From Pontibacter ummariensis (GTDB lineage Bacteria; Bacteroidota; Bacteroidia; Cytophagales; Hymenobacteraceae), in contig NZ_FZOQ01000013.1 in assembly GCF_900188175.1 (NCBI RefSeq), forward strand, positions 1 through 64,000: a stretch of 64,000 nt of DNA. The letters run 5' to 3'. Positions 1 through 9,545 of the stretch are shown piece after piece; the first letter of the stretch is position 1; each line of letters opens with the position of its first letter. The position numbers and the translations under genes are program-made. Under the pieces are notes generated by a model, which saw only the letters and a program-made list of their open reading frames with translations, had not been told where the DNA came from and searched no databases.

Positions 1-1535
1 ACCACCAGGTCCAGGTCTCCGTCGTTGTCCAGGTCGGCGTACGCGGCCCCGTTGCTGTTGGAGGGGACATCCATGCCCCAGGCTTTCTGTTGGTTGCTGA
101 AGGAAAGGTCGCCGTTGTTCCTGTAAATGTAGTTGGTCACGTTCGATGACGGGATCTTGTTAACCAGGTCAAGTATCCCCCGCTGGTCTATCTTCCCTCC
201 CACACGTTGGAAAAAAGAGCTCCTGTATTTAATGAAGTCCAGGTTCGTGAAGTCCCGCAGGAAGCCGTTGCTCACGTACAGGTCTTTCCAGCCATCGTTG
301 TCAAAGTCGGCAAACAAAGGCGCCCAGCTCCAGTCGGTATTTGAGATTCCTGCCAGCTGCCCTACCTCGCTGAAAGTACCATCCCCGTTGTTCACATGCA
401 ACATGTTGCGCATGTACTGCGGGTTAAAGCCGGCTCTTACAAAAATGTCAAAGTACTCGTAGTTGTCGGGCGAGAATAACAGCTTCTGCCGTCTGTTCTC
501 TTCAGGCAGCATGTCCAGCGTGTACACATCCAGCAAGCCATCATTATTAATGTCGGCCACATCATTGCCCATGGAGTACAGAGAAATGCTCCCGATGCTT
601 TGCTTGATCTTGTCGGTGAAGGTGCCGTCGCCGTTGTTGATGTAGAGGTAGTCTGGTGCTGAATAGTCGTTTGACACATAAATATCGGCCCAGCCGTCCT
701 GGTTGATATCCGCGACCCCAGCACCCAAGCCATACGTGAAGGCCGAGCCAGCCAAACCAGCTTTATCAGACACGTCTAGGAATTTGCCGCCATCATTCCG
801 GAAGAGCTTTACCCGCATTTCTGGCTGGGTTTTCTTCTGGATCTCTTTTATGCTCGTATCGTCCAGGTTATTGAACACCGTAGGATTATGATTCAGCAGG
901 AACATGTCGAGGTCATTATCCCGGTCATAATCAAAGAACGTAGCATTGGTGCTAAAGGAGGCGTCGGCCAAACCGTACTCCTGCGCCCGGTCCACGAACA
1001 CGGGAATACCTTTTGTATCCGGTCCCTGGTTTATGAAAAGCTGATTGGTCCGGGCCTCGGGGGGCATGTTTCCGGAATAGCAGAGGTACAGGTCCAGTAG
1101 GCCATCCCCGTTTACGTCGGCCATAGACACACCTGTTTTCCAGTTGTTCGGTCTGCCAGCCACCCCAGCAGGCAGGGTGATGTCCTCGAACTGCATGTTC
1201 CCCTTGTTCAGGTACAGGCGGTTGCCCACCATGTTGCCGGAAAAGTAAATATCCTGCAGCCCGTCATTGTTCAGGTCGCCAACAGCAACGCCGCCCCCAT
1301 TGTAGAAATACTGGTACATGAGGATGTTCCCATAAGGGTTCTCCTGCAATACGTTGTTGAAGTCGATCCCTGTCTTCTCGGATGGCAACAGCTTAAAAAG
1401 GGTTTCTGCCGGTACCTCTTGCTCCGAAAGGTTTGTCAGGCTTCCTTCGTTGGCAGGGCTACTCTGGCAACCGGACAGGAAAACGGTAAGGGTTGCGACT
1501 AAGGGCAGGAGGTTGTTCAGTCTGGAAAACTGCAT
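1..1535 (-). CDS. FG-GAP/VCBS-repeat lipoprotein (3' end outside window)
   Basis: The reading frame starts with ATG at 1533-1535 and runs off the window edge, so about 511 N-terminal residues are visible. It opens with a lipoprotein signal ending in an LSGC lipobox. At least seven calcium-binding FG-GAP/VCBS motifs follow, of the type DLNNDGLQDIY, DVNGDGLLDLY, DINQDGWADIY and DFDNDGWKDLY, which fold as blades of an integrin-like beta-propeller. Family knowledge: Bacteroidota proteins of this build often end in an ASPIC/UnbV domain and sit beside SusC/SusD loci, where they are thought to be cell-surface binding proteins. The C-terminus is not visible, so an ASPIC/UnbV domain cannot be confirmed. 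It lies downstream of the GH74 gene on the same strand, but 301 bp separates them, so it may have its own promoter. The substrate is unknown. Confidence 0.85.
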   Translation of the reverse strand, partial: MQFSRLNNLLPLVATLTVFLSGCQSSPANEGSLTNLSEQEVPAETLFKLLPSEKTGIDFNNVLQENPYGNILMYQYFYNGGGVAVGDLNNDGLQDIYFSGNMVGNRLYLNKGNMQFEDITLPAGVAGRPNNWKTGVSMADVNGDGLLDLYLCYSGNMPPEARTNQLFINQGPDTKGIPVFVDRAQEYGLADASFSTNATFFDYDRDNDLDMFLLNHNPTVFNNLDDTSIKEIQKKTQPEMRVKLFRNDGGKFLDVSDKAGLAGSAFTYGLGAGVADINQDGWADIYVSNDYSAPDYLYINNGDGTFTDKIKQSIGSISLYSMGNDVADINNDGLLDVYTLDMLPEENRRQKLLFSPDNYEYFDIFVRAGFNPQYMRNMLHVNNGDGTFSEVGQLAGISNTDWSWAPLFADFDNDGWKDLYVSNGFLRDFTNLDFIKYRSSFFQRVGGKIDQRGILDLVNKIPSSNVTNYIYRNNGDLSFSNQQKAWGMDVPSNSNGAAYADLDNDGDLDLV

Positions 1536-1836
1536 GCTTGTTTATTTCTAAAAAAGGCTCGTCTTTGCCATCACCTGTTATACATTAGCAGGCTATGGTT
1601 CTCTTTAACAGAGGCTTACCGCCAAAACATTGTTTAACGCATTGCCCCTCAACAACATGAAAGAGAAATAAATTCTCCTTTGCATATTTTTTACAAATTG
1701 TTGCGATATACCAAACACTCAAATGGGTACAGGGACAAAGCGCTTGAAAGGTAAAGCCATCTTAAAGCTACATAATAATTCGGGTAACTGGCAATGCCTG
1801 AAACAGCTAATCTTTGCTTCTCACAGCCCGGTACCC
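1536..1836. other. Intergenic region
   Basis: These 301 bp lie between the GH74 xyloglucanase gene and the FG-GAP lipoprotein gene. I see no supported gene, no RNA gene and no strong hairpin. A promoter for the lipoprotein gene is likely here. The shared operator found elsewhere in the locus is absent. Confidence 0.5.
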
Positions 1837-4329
1837 TTAGTACTTGATAATTCTTATGGACCTGCTTCTGTCCTTTGCCCAGATGACGAGTGTATAGACG
1901 CCTGGCTTCAGCTTTTTACCTAGTGTGCAGGTACCACTGCTCTTCCCGGCTTCCACCTGTACACCCAGTATATTCACCACGCGGTACTCGAAGGCAAAAT
2001 CTGCTGTTATATTGAGAGACTCCTTGAAAGGATTAGGGGTATAGCTCAACTTTAACCCCTTTTCGGGTGCGATGGCTGTCACGGTACAGTCTGTTCGGCC
2101 AGTTGTGCCCCCCACACAGGTGTTGCAGTCATCTACATAGGCTGTGCCGTCGGCTGTTCCGTTACAGTCTACTCTGGCCCCATATACAATACCTCTTCCT
2201 GAAGTAGCAATGTAGAGCCTCCCGAATACCCGTGGGTCCCCTGTTATATCATTCACGCCACCAAACTGATGCTGCGCATCATTCAGTTGCAGCCAGGTAG
2301 CACCGGCATCATCTGAACGAAAAAAGCCTGTCGCCTCCCCTACTTTTCCGGCTATGAATACAGCGGGATAAGTTGCCCCTGCGGCTGCCTTTCCAAAACC
2401 TACCTTGACGGCTTCCTGCACCTTCGTTTGCCTTACAAAGCTTCTTCCTGAATCTGTGGAGCGGTACAGCCCTTCAGCCGGGTGCGTCAGCCACAGTTCT
2501 CCTTCAAGGCCCCAAACGGCTGCTACAGCGGCCGCCCCTGCCTGCCAGTCGGGCACGGAAGACAAATCCGTATAGGCTTGGGTAAAAGAGGCTCCCCCAT
2601 CTGTGCTGAGCATTACCTTTCCCCCATCCCAGTCGTAAACATAGAACTTCTGGGCATTTACCCGATCTGCCACAGGTCGCAAGCCCCGTTTGCCTATGCC
2701 CGTAACGCTTGCCCAACTGCTGCCTTTGTTTCTGGAATAATACAGACTAGCAAGCCCATCAGGGGCCCAAACAAGGGTAGCTCCATCTGCTGAAACAGCA
2801 ATTTTCCCTCCCCCCGTGGCTCCTGCTGGATAACTTTTGAAAGGGACCCAGGTTATTCCGCCATTGATCGAGTAAGCTCCGTACTTCCCTTCGGCACTGT
2901 TATAGGTCCTCGCCATAAAGGAGGGCAGCTTCTCTGCAAAGTCGATGCTAGTGTTGGTTCCGTACCTTGGTTCCAGGCGCCCTGCTGCCGGAGACACCTC
3001 CAGGTTGTCATGCTTAAAGCCGTCTATGTCCCCTAAGGCACTGAGCAAGGGGGCACCACTGGGCGGACTGATCAGGTCTAGCGGCACCGTCTCCTCCAGT
3101 CCTTTGTTCTGAAAAATCCACTGGGTCGGCTTGCCTGTATCCGCCGCCCTTAAATTTTGACTGTTGTACACGCCATAACCGGTAATAAACCAGGCGTTGT
3201 CGGGGTTAAAAGGATCTATTTCCACATCCCCAATCCAATGCGGACTGGAGGCCGTAGCGTAAGGGGCCAGGGTGTGATCCCAGGTAGCAGCGCTTAAGAG
3301 CGCTTTCCAGGTTTCTCCTCCATCAGTACTTCGGTAGACCTCATCGCGTGGCCACCATCGATCCAGTGTAGACACCAGGATAGTTCCAGGATTTTGGGCA
3401 TCCAACGAGAGCCCTGCGTATCCCCCCTGTCCTGTGGGCGGACTTATGTCTGTCCATTGGTTTGTATTCGTATTAAATTTCTTTACTGCTCCTGCTGTTG
3501 CGCCATTCGGGCCGGCAGCATCTGCATAAGTCAGGTAGAGGGTACCGTCTGCTGCCAAGGCAGCCTGGTGCGGCATAAGAGAAGTTGGTTGCCCGGGTAC
3601 GGCCTCCCATGTTACCCCGCCATCTGTGCTCTTGTATAGGTTTGTTCCTTTTTGCAGCACCCCGGCATACAGGGTTTGCGTGGCACTCCCAACCACTCCG
3701 CTCCCCTTATCAAACAGAACAAAGGCAATACCGCCTGAACCTACAGGACTGTTTGCGACAGGAAAACTGTTTACCTTACTCCAGTTGGCAGCATGATCTG
3801 TGCTTTTCCAGAGCCCATCCGTGCTTGAGCCCAGGTACAAAATGTTCCCTGCATTAGGGTCTACCTGCAAGCGTTCCCCGGCAGAACGACCGTTCTCATT
3901 ACCCCCCAGTTTTATCGGAAGACTTGTTTTCGTCCAGGTGTTTCCTCTGTCAGAGGAGGTTAGGATGGCTCCTGTGCCTGCCCAGGACTGTGTATAAAGC
4001 CCAGCCGCAACATAGACTTTGTCCGGGTCTGTAGGGTCTGTTGCCAGGCTCAGAGCCCCGGTCAGGTTCTCTTCCCCTCTACCTAAATGGTCTGTTAAAG
4101 GTACCCACTGCTTGTTGGTCGCATCCCAGCGATAAGCTCCCCCAACGTCTGTTCTGGCATACAGCAGGTCTTTCTCTGTTGGGCTAAAAACTACCCCTGT
4201 CACAAAGCCGCCTCCCTGTATTGACACGTTCTTCCACTGATAAGACTCCTGCTCTTGTGCTCTCGACAGCACAGGTAGTAATAAGAGAGCCAGGCACAGG
4301 AAGAGTAGAAGACTATAAAGGTGTTTCAT
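1837..4329 (-). CDS. GH74 xyloglucanase with T9SS sorting domain
   Basis: This 830-residue protein is a secreted xyloglucan-cleaving endoglucanase of family GH74. It has a signal peptide (about residues 1-24). The N-terminal family signature GGGFVTGVVF...LYARTDVGGAYRW follows, and BNR-type repeats (SSDRGNTWTKT, STDGGVTWEAV, STDGGETWKAL, SDDAGATWLQL) run through two beta-propellers. D61 in ARTDVGG matches one family catalytic aspartate; D524 in VWAPDG is a candidate for the second, unproven without alignment. The last 75 or so residues (NPFKESLNI...PGVYTLVI) are a type A T9SS sorting domain, so the enzyme should be exported through the type IX system to the surface or medium. A short Cys- and Asp-rich linker (DCNGTADGTAYVDDCNTC) precedes it. 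It is the last gene of the susC operon, 94 bp after the mannanase gene. Confidence 0.92.
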   Translation of the reverse strand: MKHLYSLLLFLCLALLLLPVLSRAQEQESYQWKNVSIQGGGFVTGVVFSPTEKDLLYARTDVGGAYRWDATNKQWVPLTDHLGRGEENLTGALSLATDPTDPDKVYVAAGLYTQSWAGTGAILTSSDRGNTWTKTSLPIKLGGNENGRSAGERLQVDPNAGNILYLGSSTDGLWKSTDHAANWSKVNSFPVANSPVGSGGIAFVLFDKGSGVVGSATQTLYAGVLQKGTNLYKSTDGGVTWEAVPGQPTSLMPHQAALAADGTLYLTYADAAGPNGATAGAVKKFNTNTNQWTDISPPTGQGGYAGLSLDAQNPGTILVSTLDRWWPRDEVYRSTDGGETWKALLSAATWDHTLAPYATASSPHWIGDVEIDPFNPDNAWFITGYGVYNSQNLRAADTGKPTQWIFQNKGLEETVPLDLISPPSGAPLLSALGDIDGFKHDNLEVSPAAGRLEPRYGTNTSIDFAEKLPSFMARTYNSAEGKYGAYSINGGITWVPFKSYPAGATGGGKIAVSADGATLVWAPDGLASLYYSRNKGSSWASVTGIGKRGLRPVADRVNAQKFYVYDWDGGKVMLSTDGGASFTQAYTDLSSVPDWQAGAAAVAAVWGLEGELWLTHPAEGLYRSTDSGRSFVRQTKVQEAVKVGFGKAAAGATYPAVFIAGKVGEATGFFRSDDAGATWLQLNDAQHQFGGVNDITGDPRVFGRLYIATSGRGIVYGARVDCNGTADGTAYVDDCNTCVGGTTGRTDCTVTAIAPEKGLKLSYTPNPFKESLNITADFAFEYRVVNILGVQVEAGKSSGTCTLGKKLKPGVYTLVIWAKDRSRSIRIIKY

Positions 4330-4423
4330 ATCCTATGATGTGTGTGTGTAAAGGAAAGATACAAGCTCTGTTTGATGCTCCTCTACTTTTACTTTAAAGC
4401 TTTATGATAAAACAGTACCTCGC

Positions 4424-6100
4424 TTACTTCTTTACTACCTGCACGGCAGCTCCCTTTTGGTTCGTTTTCACTAGGTACAGGCCTGGCACTAAGCCTGCCA
4501 AAGAAACTGTTGCTGCGTTTGCCCCAACTTTCTGCTGCCTCACTAGCTTTCCCTGCGTGTTGTATACAGCAACCAAATCAATTCTGCGTATACTGTTAAT
4601 TGTGAGGGTACTCTCCACTAAAGTTGGATAGGCGATAAAGGATGCTTTCTCCTTTTGCTTGTCCCACAAGCCGGTCGGTTCAGATGGTTCCTCAACCTGG
4701 TCCTGCCTTTCGTACCTGCTTAGCTCAGGCATCTCATCCAGGGTAATGACATATTCGTGCCCCAGCATCTTTTTCCAAAGGTCCAGAGAGTTGTATTTGC
4801 TATCGCGGGTGTAAGCGCCGTACCAGGGCATGAACCAGGACCAGGCAGCCTCATCCCGCACCAGGTTCTCCACGTCCGGAAAGGAGCCCACCTCGCTTAA
4901 AGTCAACATCTTTTTGCCACCATACCGGTTGTTCATGTCGCTGAACTCCAGCGTTTGTGATCCATGGTCCCCGTCTTTGTATATGTCGCGGCCAACAATG
5001 TCCACATAGGCGTCACCGGGATACCAGGCATCATCGTTCGGCTCCCTCGTCCACACCCAGATCAGGTTACGCAGGCCATGGTGGTTAACCATCCGGTCAT
5101 ACATCAGGTGCCATAAGGCTTTAAGGGGTGCTGGTCCTTTTGCTCCCCACCAGAACCAGCCGCCTGCCGCTTCGTGCAGGGGTCTCCAGATTACCGGCAC
5201 ATTCTGCTCCTGCAGTTCTTTTAACAGTCCGGCGATGTAATCAATGTCAGCCAGCATCGCCTGGTATTCTGCAGAGTTTGGATCAGCTATTTTGGTTATG
5301 TCGAAAGCAGTGCCATTTGGTTTAGAACTGTTCCTGGTATAGAATTCCTCCGTTTGGCGGGAGGGATCCCGCCAGTGCCACATCAGGGCTGGGATCCCGT
5401 TACGGCTATACCAGGTTTTAGCGTCATGAATAGGTGTTTTGTCGTTGTACCAGGTATAGTTCCGGCCACTGTGCATAAAGTCTATGCCCAATAAAGCAGG
5501 TTCTATGCCGGTGTTTTCTTTTAGCCAGTTTGCTTCATCAAAGCTCTCCAGCGTCATGGCCCCGGCAATAATCTTATCCCCGTAATTGTCTAGCAAGAAG
5601 TTATAAAGCGCTGTTGCCTCTTGCGTAGGATTTGGTGTGACAAGGGTTTGGTTGAGATCGAACCTGTCCGAGCCAGCTACTTTTTCGAATTCTATGTAAT
5701 CTATGTCAATCCACCCCCACGACTTGGTAATTTTTACCTGGTGTTGGCCTGCTGCCAGCTTTTGCGCTCTTACGAGCTGCAGCGTGGTGTACTGTTTGTT
5801 TTGTTTAAATGAGAAATCTAAGGTATTCCCATTAATTTCGAACCTGTTGATCTTGTCTCCGTTTGGTGCGGCCGCTCTTATATAAATGTTATAAAAGCCC
5901 TCTGCTGCCAGGGTTACAGGAAAGGTGATGCTCCCTTCCCCCTGTGCCACGGCGCTCCCTCCGGAGCAACCGGAGCAGGCTATTTTAGAAGCCCCTCCGC
6001 TAAGCGTGGCGTTTTCAGCCTCGTACTTCTGCCCGGATACTTCTAAAGAGAACAGTAAAGGGAGGAGTATGAGGCAAAGCTTTGTAAAAGTTTGGATCAT
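4424..6100 (-). CDS. GH26 beta-mannanase with CBM35-like module and T9SS sorting domain
   Basis: This 558-residue protein is an endo-1,4-beta-mannanase. After the signal peptide, residues about 24-140 form a CBM6/CBM35-like module (KYEAENATLSGG...WIDIDYIEFEK). Residues about 155-470 form the GH26 barrel. E310 in RPLHEAAGGWFWWG is the expected acid/base and E403 in LSEVG the expected nucleophile. A type A T9SS sorting domain closes the protein (TLVESTLTINSI...LVPGLYLVK), so it should be exported to the surface or medium like the GH74 enzyme. The gene follows the IPT lipoprotein gene after 164 bp that contain a strong hairpin, so its expression may be reduced or separately controlled. Pairing a mannanase with a xyloglucanase suggests that the locus handles mixed hemicellulose rather than one polymer. 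Confidence 0.92.
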   Translation of the reverse strand: MIQTFTKLCLILLPLLFSLEVSGQKYEAENATLSGGASKIACSGCSGGSAVAQGEGSITFPVTLAAEGFYNIYIRAAAPNGDKINRFEINGNTLDFSFKQNKQYTTLQLVRAQKLAAGQHQVKITKSWGWIDIDYIEFEKVAGSDRFDLNQTLVTPNPTQEATALYNFLLDNYGDKIIAGAMTLESFDEANWLKENTGIEPALLGIDFMHSGRNYTWYNDKTPIHDAKTWYSRNGIPALMWHWRDPSRQTEEFYTRNSSKPNGTAFDITKIADPNSAEYQAMLADIDYIAGLLKELQEQNVPVIWRPLHEAAGGWFWWGAKGPAPLKALWHLMYDRMVNHHGLRNLIWVWTREPNDDAWYPGDAYVDIVGRDIYKDGDHGSQTLEFSDMNNRYGGKKMLTLSEVGSFPDVENLVRDEAAWSWFMPWYGAYTRDSKYNSLDLWKKMLGHEYVITLDEMPELSRYERQDQVEEPSEPTGLWDKQKEKASFIAYPTLVESTLTINSIRRIDLVAVYNTQGKLVRQQKVGANAATVSLAGLVPGLYLVKTNQKGAAVQVVKK

Positions 6101-6211
6101 TAAGAGGTTGTTTTTATGAGAGTGTCATGTATGAATAGTGTTCGAAGCAGTACAGGAAGGCAGCAAAAAAATTCTGCTAGCAAGGTCTCTGCTTTCTCAT
6201 GTATGTTACAT

Positions 6212-6244
6212 AAAAAAGGAAGAGCGTTGCTGCTCTTCCTTTTT
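6212..6244 (-). terminator. Hairpin terminator inside the PUL operon
   Basis: A perfect 13-bp stem (AAAAAGGAAGAGC / GCTCTTCCTTTTT) with a loop of about 6 bases is followed on the minus strand by a T-run. It lies just after the IPT lipoprotein gene and before the GH26 gene. It should end or weaken transcription between the binding-protein genes and the enzyme genes. Confidence 0.7.
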
Positions 6245-6264
6245 AAATTTAAACTTAGCACTTC

Positions 6265-8316
6265 TTAACGAAGACCAAGATCATCTACATAGATAGTGTT
6301 AGGGTTAGATCCGAAGTTCTTAATATAGAACTCTTTGATGCCTCCTGAAACATCTCCCAATGCACTGATTGGAACTTCAACAAGCTTCCACTCTCCCGCT
6401 TTTACATCGAAAGCCGCATCAGCAGAGAACGAGTCATCTGACTTCTTAGCCGCAATGGCTACTCGGCTGTCTTGAGAACCCCCTCGTACATACAGTACAA
6501 TGTGCGTGTTGCCGGCCAAAACGTTAGGATTAGTTGGGTGCAGCTGGAATGCTCCATAAGCATCATCGTAAACAATCTTGATGGCTTTGTCACCTCGGCT
6601 AACCTGCTCTGTATTTGCCACATCCTGCGTTGGAGCTCCCCAACCATTCCACTTCTGCCATCCCTCAGCAAGCGCTTCATTATAAATGTAAGTAGAGATG
6701 TTTGGTGCTGCTGTACCGATTGTTGCACGCTTATCTGTAGTTACCTCGAAATTAGACTGCGTGATCAACTTGAGAAGCCCTGTTTGTGCACTAGCAGGAA
6801 CTCTTAACACAATTTGGGTATTATTCTGCGCTGCAAAATTAGACACTGTTGCGCCTCCGTGGAAAACGACTGATTTTACCAGATCAAGTTCAGTACCAGT
6901 CAATGTTAGGAAATTACCCGCTATCACTGGCTCTGGTGTTACACTTGCTAGAACCGGTAGTACAATTGTAACCATGGCAGTGGTCTCCATCGCATAGTTC
7001 TTGTGTGTTACGAGCTTCAAAGCGCCCTTCTTGGCGTTCATCGGAACCTTTACAACAATGCGCGTAGGAGTCTGGCTAACAAAGTTGGTAACCACTGTAC
7101 CACCCGGGAACTCAATGCTCTTTACAAGATCAAGGTTTGTTCCGTTTAGTGTCAGATTCTGGCCTGGATCAACTAGACTAGGAGAAACTGTTGTGATAGC
7201 AGGAAGAACGATTGTCAACTCCTGCGTAGTAGCAGTCTCCACACCAGACTTCGCCACGATGGTTAAGGTTCCCTTCGAGGCATTGTCCGGCACAGTTACC
7301 ACAATGCGATCTGCAGACTGGCTTACAAACTCGCTCACCTTCGCTTCGCCTACCCCTTTAAACTTGATTTCTTTTACAAAGTCAAGGTTGGTACCTGTGA
7401 TAGTTAAGTTCTGGCCATGCTTGATAGCATTTGGAGTTAAAGCAGTAACCGCAGGTAAAACAACAGCCAGTTCCTGTGTAGTTTCTACCTCTACATCAGA
7501 GTTTGCTACAAGTTTTAGCTTGCCAGTCTTAGCATTTGCCGGTACAGCCACCACAAGCTCTGTTGCCGTCTGCTTTACAAACTCAGTCACCTTCGCTTCG
7601 CCAACTCCGGCAAAAAGAACGCTCTTTACCAGGTCCAGGTCTGTACCTGTAATGGTCAGGTTCTGTCCTGTCTTTATAGAAGCCGGAGCTAAAGTTGCTG
7701 CCTTGGGTAAAGTAACAATCAGCTCATTCTCTGTTTCTACAAAAGCAGGTTCTGTACCGCCCCCAATTACAAGCAGTTTACCAGTCTTCGCCGTTGTTGG
7801 CACCTGCAGCACTAACTCAGTTGCTGACTGGCTAACAAACTCCTCTACCGTATCTTTTTCAAAGACTACTCCTTCAACCCAGTTTAACTTAGTACCTGTA
7901 ATGGTAATGTTCGAACCCGGTCTTGCTTCCTCCGTTACCGTAGCAATGGTGATCGGAACCTCAAAGCTTAGTCTTGTCTTGGACACCACATCCTCGCCTT
8001 TAGCAAGCTTTAGTGTTACCAATCCTTCCATGGTCTCCTCAGGCACCATCAGCCTGATCAGTTCTGAAGTTTGTTCGATGAAGTCAGCTTTAGCAACTGT
8101 TGCACCTTCAAACTCAATCGCCTCCACTTGCTTTAAGTTACGACCAATGAACCGTATCTCTTGCCCGTGCTGCACACCGGTAGGGCCAAAGCTTAACAAC
8201 TGCACCTGTCCTGCATTTGGATCAACGTCATCATCATCGTCGCATGAGGTTATGACGGTGAACGACAGCAGCAGGCATAAGAGCAAGAGCAGCCTTGTGT
8301 TATAGAAATTTTTCAT
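6265..8316 (-). CDS. Multi-IPT/TIG surface lipoprotein, putative glycan-binding protein
   Basis: This 683-residue protein has a lipoprotein signal (lipobox TSC followed by DDDDDVDP). Six tandem IPT/TIG-like immunoglobulin domains of about 80 residues follow, at roughly residues 35-545, each carrying a GQNLTITGTNLDLVKSI-type core. A C-terminal module of about 140 residues (WQKWNGWGAP...IKNFGSNPNTIYVDDLGL) resembles a jelly-roll carbohydrate-binding domain. The build and place (susC-susD-SGBP-this gene) fit a surface glycan-binding lipoprotein in which the IPT array works as a long spacer. The middle repeats are similar even at DNA level, which suggests recent growth of the array. Binding specificity cannot be read from the sequence; xyloglucan or mannan would fit the neighbours. 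Confidence 0.85.
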   Translation of the reverse strand: MKNFYNTRLLLLLCLLLSFTVITSCDDDDDVDPNAGQVQLLSFGPTGVQHGQEIRFIGRNLKQVEAIEFEGATVAKADFIEQTSELIRLMVPEETMEGLVTLKLAKGEDVVSKTRLSFEVPITIATVTEEARPGSNITITGTKLNWVEGVVFEKDTVEEFVSQSATELVLQVPTTAKTGKLLVIGGGTEPAFVETENELIVTLPKAATLAPASIKTGQNLTITGTDLDLVKSVLFAGVGEAKVTEFVKQTATELVVAVPANAKTGKLKLVANSDVEVETTQELAVVLPAVTALTPNAIKHGQNLTITGTNLDFVKEIKFKGVGEAKVSEFVSQSADRIVVTVPDNASKGTLTIVAKSGVETATTQELTIVLPAITTVSPSLVDPGQNLTLNGTNLDLVKSIEFPGGTVVTNFVSQTPTRIVVKVPMNAKKGALKLVTHKNYAMETTAMVTIVLPVLASVTPEPVIAGNFLTLTGTELDLVKSVVFHGGATVSNFAAQNNTQIVLRVPASAQTGLLKLITQSNFEVTTDKRATIGTAAPNISTYIYNEALAEGWQKWNGWGAPTQDVANTEQVSRGDKAIKIVYDDAYGAFQLHPTNPNVLAGNTHIVLYVRGGSQDSRVAIAAKKSDDSFSADAAFDVKAGEWKLVEVPISALGDVSGGIKEFYIKNFGSNPNTIYVDDLGLR

Positions 8317-8344
8317 ACTTATATCTTTTATAAGAATTAATGAT

Positions 8345-9511
8345 TTATTCTGCTTTTGGCACTACTCGCATGTTGTCGATCGCGAAGTTCGCATTAACGG
8401 CAAGCGGACCGCTGAAGTGGAATGACACACCATAACCATTCGGGTTATAGGCAAACTCCTTGTTGGCTTTGTAGAACTCATCAAACGGAATGCTTACTGT
8501 TTCCCAGTTGCCTTTTGTGTCCACGTTTGGCTTCCAAGTGTAGCTAAAAGTACCTCTTTCACCTGGCATATTAGCCCCCATGTACATTTTGATCTCAGCA
8601 CCAGTCAGCGGAGCCAGCGTATTGATCTCGAACTTCAGCACATATTCTGATGGATTGGCAAGAGCTGCTGCCGGAACGTTCTTCGTTTCTTTAGCGATGT
8701 CTCCACTTGCCTCGCCAACATACATCTCAAACCATGCCCAGGCCCCAAGCTCACGGTTGATTCGGATAAATTTCCCGTTGATGTTTGAGATTGCAGGATC
8801 ATCCGCCTTGATGTAGTTTGGACCGTGCCATACTCCTGTAGCAAGTGGTATGTCAAAGCTGGCGATGATATTTCTGTTATCGCGGAACCAAAAATCAGAT
8901 ACCGTCTCACCAAAGTTAGTGGTAACAGTAATTGGTCCTGGTTCTGCTCCCTCTGGCACTTTTACTTCTACCCTCTGTGCATCATCTGATACAGAAACGA
9001 CCTCTCCTTCTACACCACCCGTAAAGGTTACTTTCAGCGGCTTGTAGAAATAATTGCCCAGAATGGTAGCAGTACCGCCTGTGTTCACATATTCGCTCAG
9101 CATTCCTGTGATCACTGGCTCACTGATATCCACTGTAAAATCATGAACCAAAGAATCACCGTTTGCAAAAACGATCTTCATCTGGTTTGTGATATCCGTC
9201 GGGATATTAGTGGGCACTCTGGTAATGATAGAAGTATTTGTGATAAAGGTAGGCGAAAGGGTTCCCTGCTGGTCATTAAACCAGATCTGACGGGCATCCT
9301 TCAGGTTTTGTCCTACAATAGCAATCATACTTCCCTGGCCTGCTTTCGTAACAAGCGAGTCTGAGGCTTCAGGTCTTGTAACCCTTACATAACTAATCAT
9401 TGGCTTACCACCGTTCGGCCCGTTCTCATCGTCGTCCGAACAGCCTGTAAATACCCCTGCCATCACAAAAGCGAGGAAGAGAAACAGCAGTGATTTATAT
9501 CTAAATTTCAT
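8345..9511 (-). CDS. Surface glycan-binding lipoprotein, SGBP-B-like
   Basis: The likely start is the ATG at 9509-9511, which gives 388 residues beginning MKFRYKSLLFLF. The frame is open for 22 more codons upstream, but those would overlap the susD gene and hide the signal peptide. A lipobox (TGCSDDD) is followed by two IPT-like domains (about residues 35-200) and a C-terminal domain (about 205-388). The C-terminal part, with ASFD...WHGPNYIKADDP...PFDEFYKANKEFAYNP, resembles the xyloglucan-binding domain of surface glycan-binding protein B from Bacteroides xyloglucan loci. It probably captures glycan at the outer surface next to SusC/SusD. The gene lies 34 bp after susD, in the same operon. 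Confidence 0.88.
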   Translation of the reverse strand: MKFRYKSLLFLFLAFVMAGVFTGCSDDDENGPNGGKPMISYVRVTRPEASDSLVTKAGQGSMIAIVGQNLKDARQIWFNDQQGTLSPTFITNTSIITRVPTNIPTDITNQMKIVFANGDSLVHDFTVDISEPVITGMLSEYVNTGGTATILGNYFYKPLKVTFTGGVEGEVVSVSDDAQRVEVKVPEGAEPGPITVTTNFGETVSDFWFRDNRNIIASFDIPLATGVWHGPNYIKADDPAISNINGKFIRINRELGAWAWFEMYVGEASGDIAKETKNVPAAALANPSEYVLKFEINTLAPLTGAEIKMYMGANMPGERGTFSYTWKPNVDTKGNWETVSIPFDEFYKANKEFAYNPNGYGVSFHFSGPLAVNANFAIDNMRVVPKAE

Positions 9512-9545
9512 ATACACGTTCTTTTGTTTATTTATAACATCAAGG

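Noticed and set aside
7001..8305. 434-codon plus-strand frame opposite the IPT lipoprotein gene
   Set aside because: The repetitive Thr/Ser/Val-rich product is the complement of the IPT repeats, and the minus-strand protein has signal peptide and domains.
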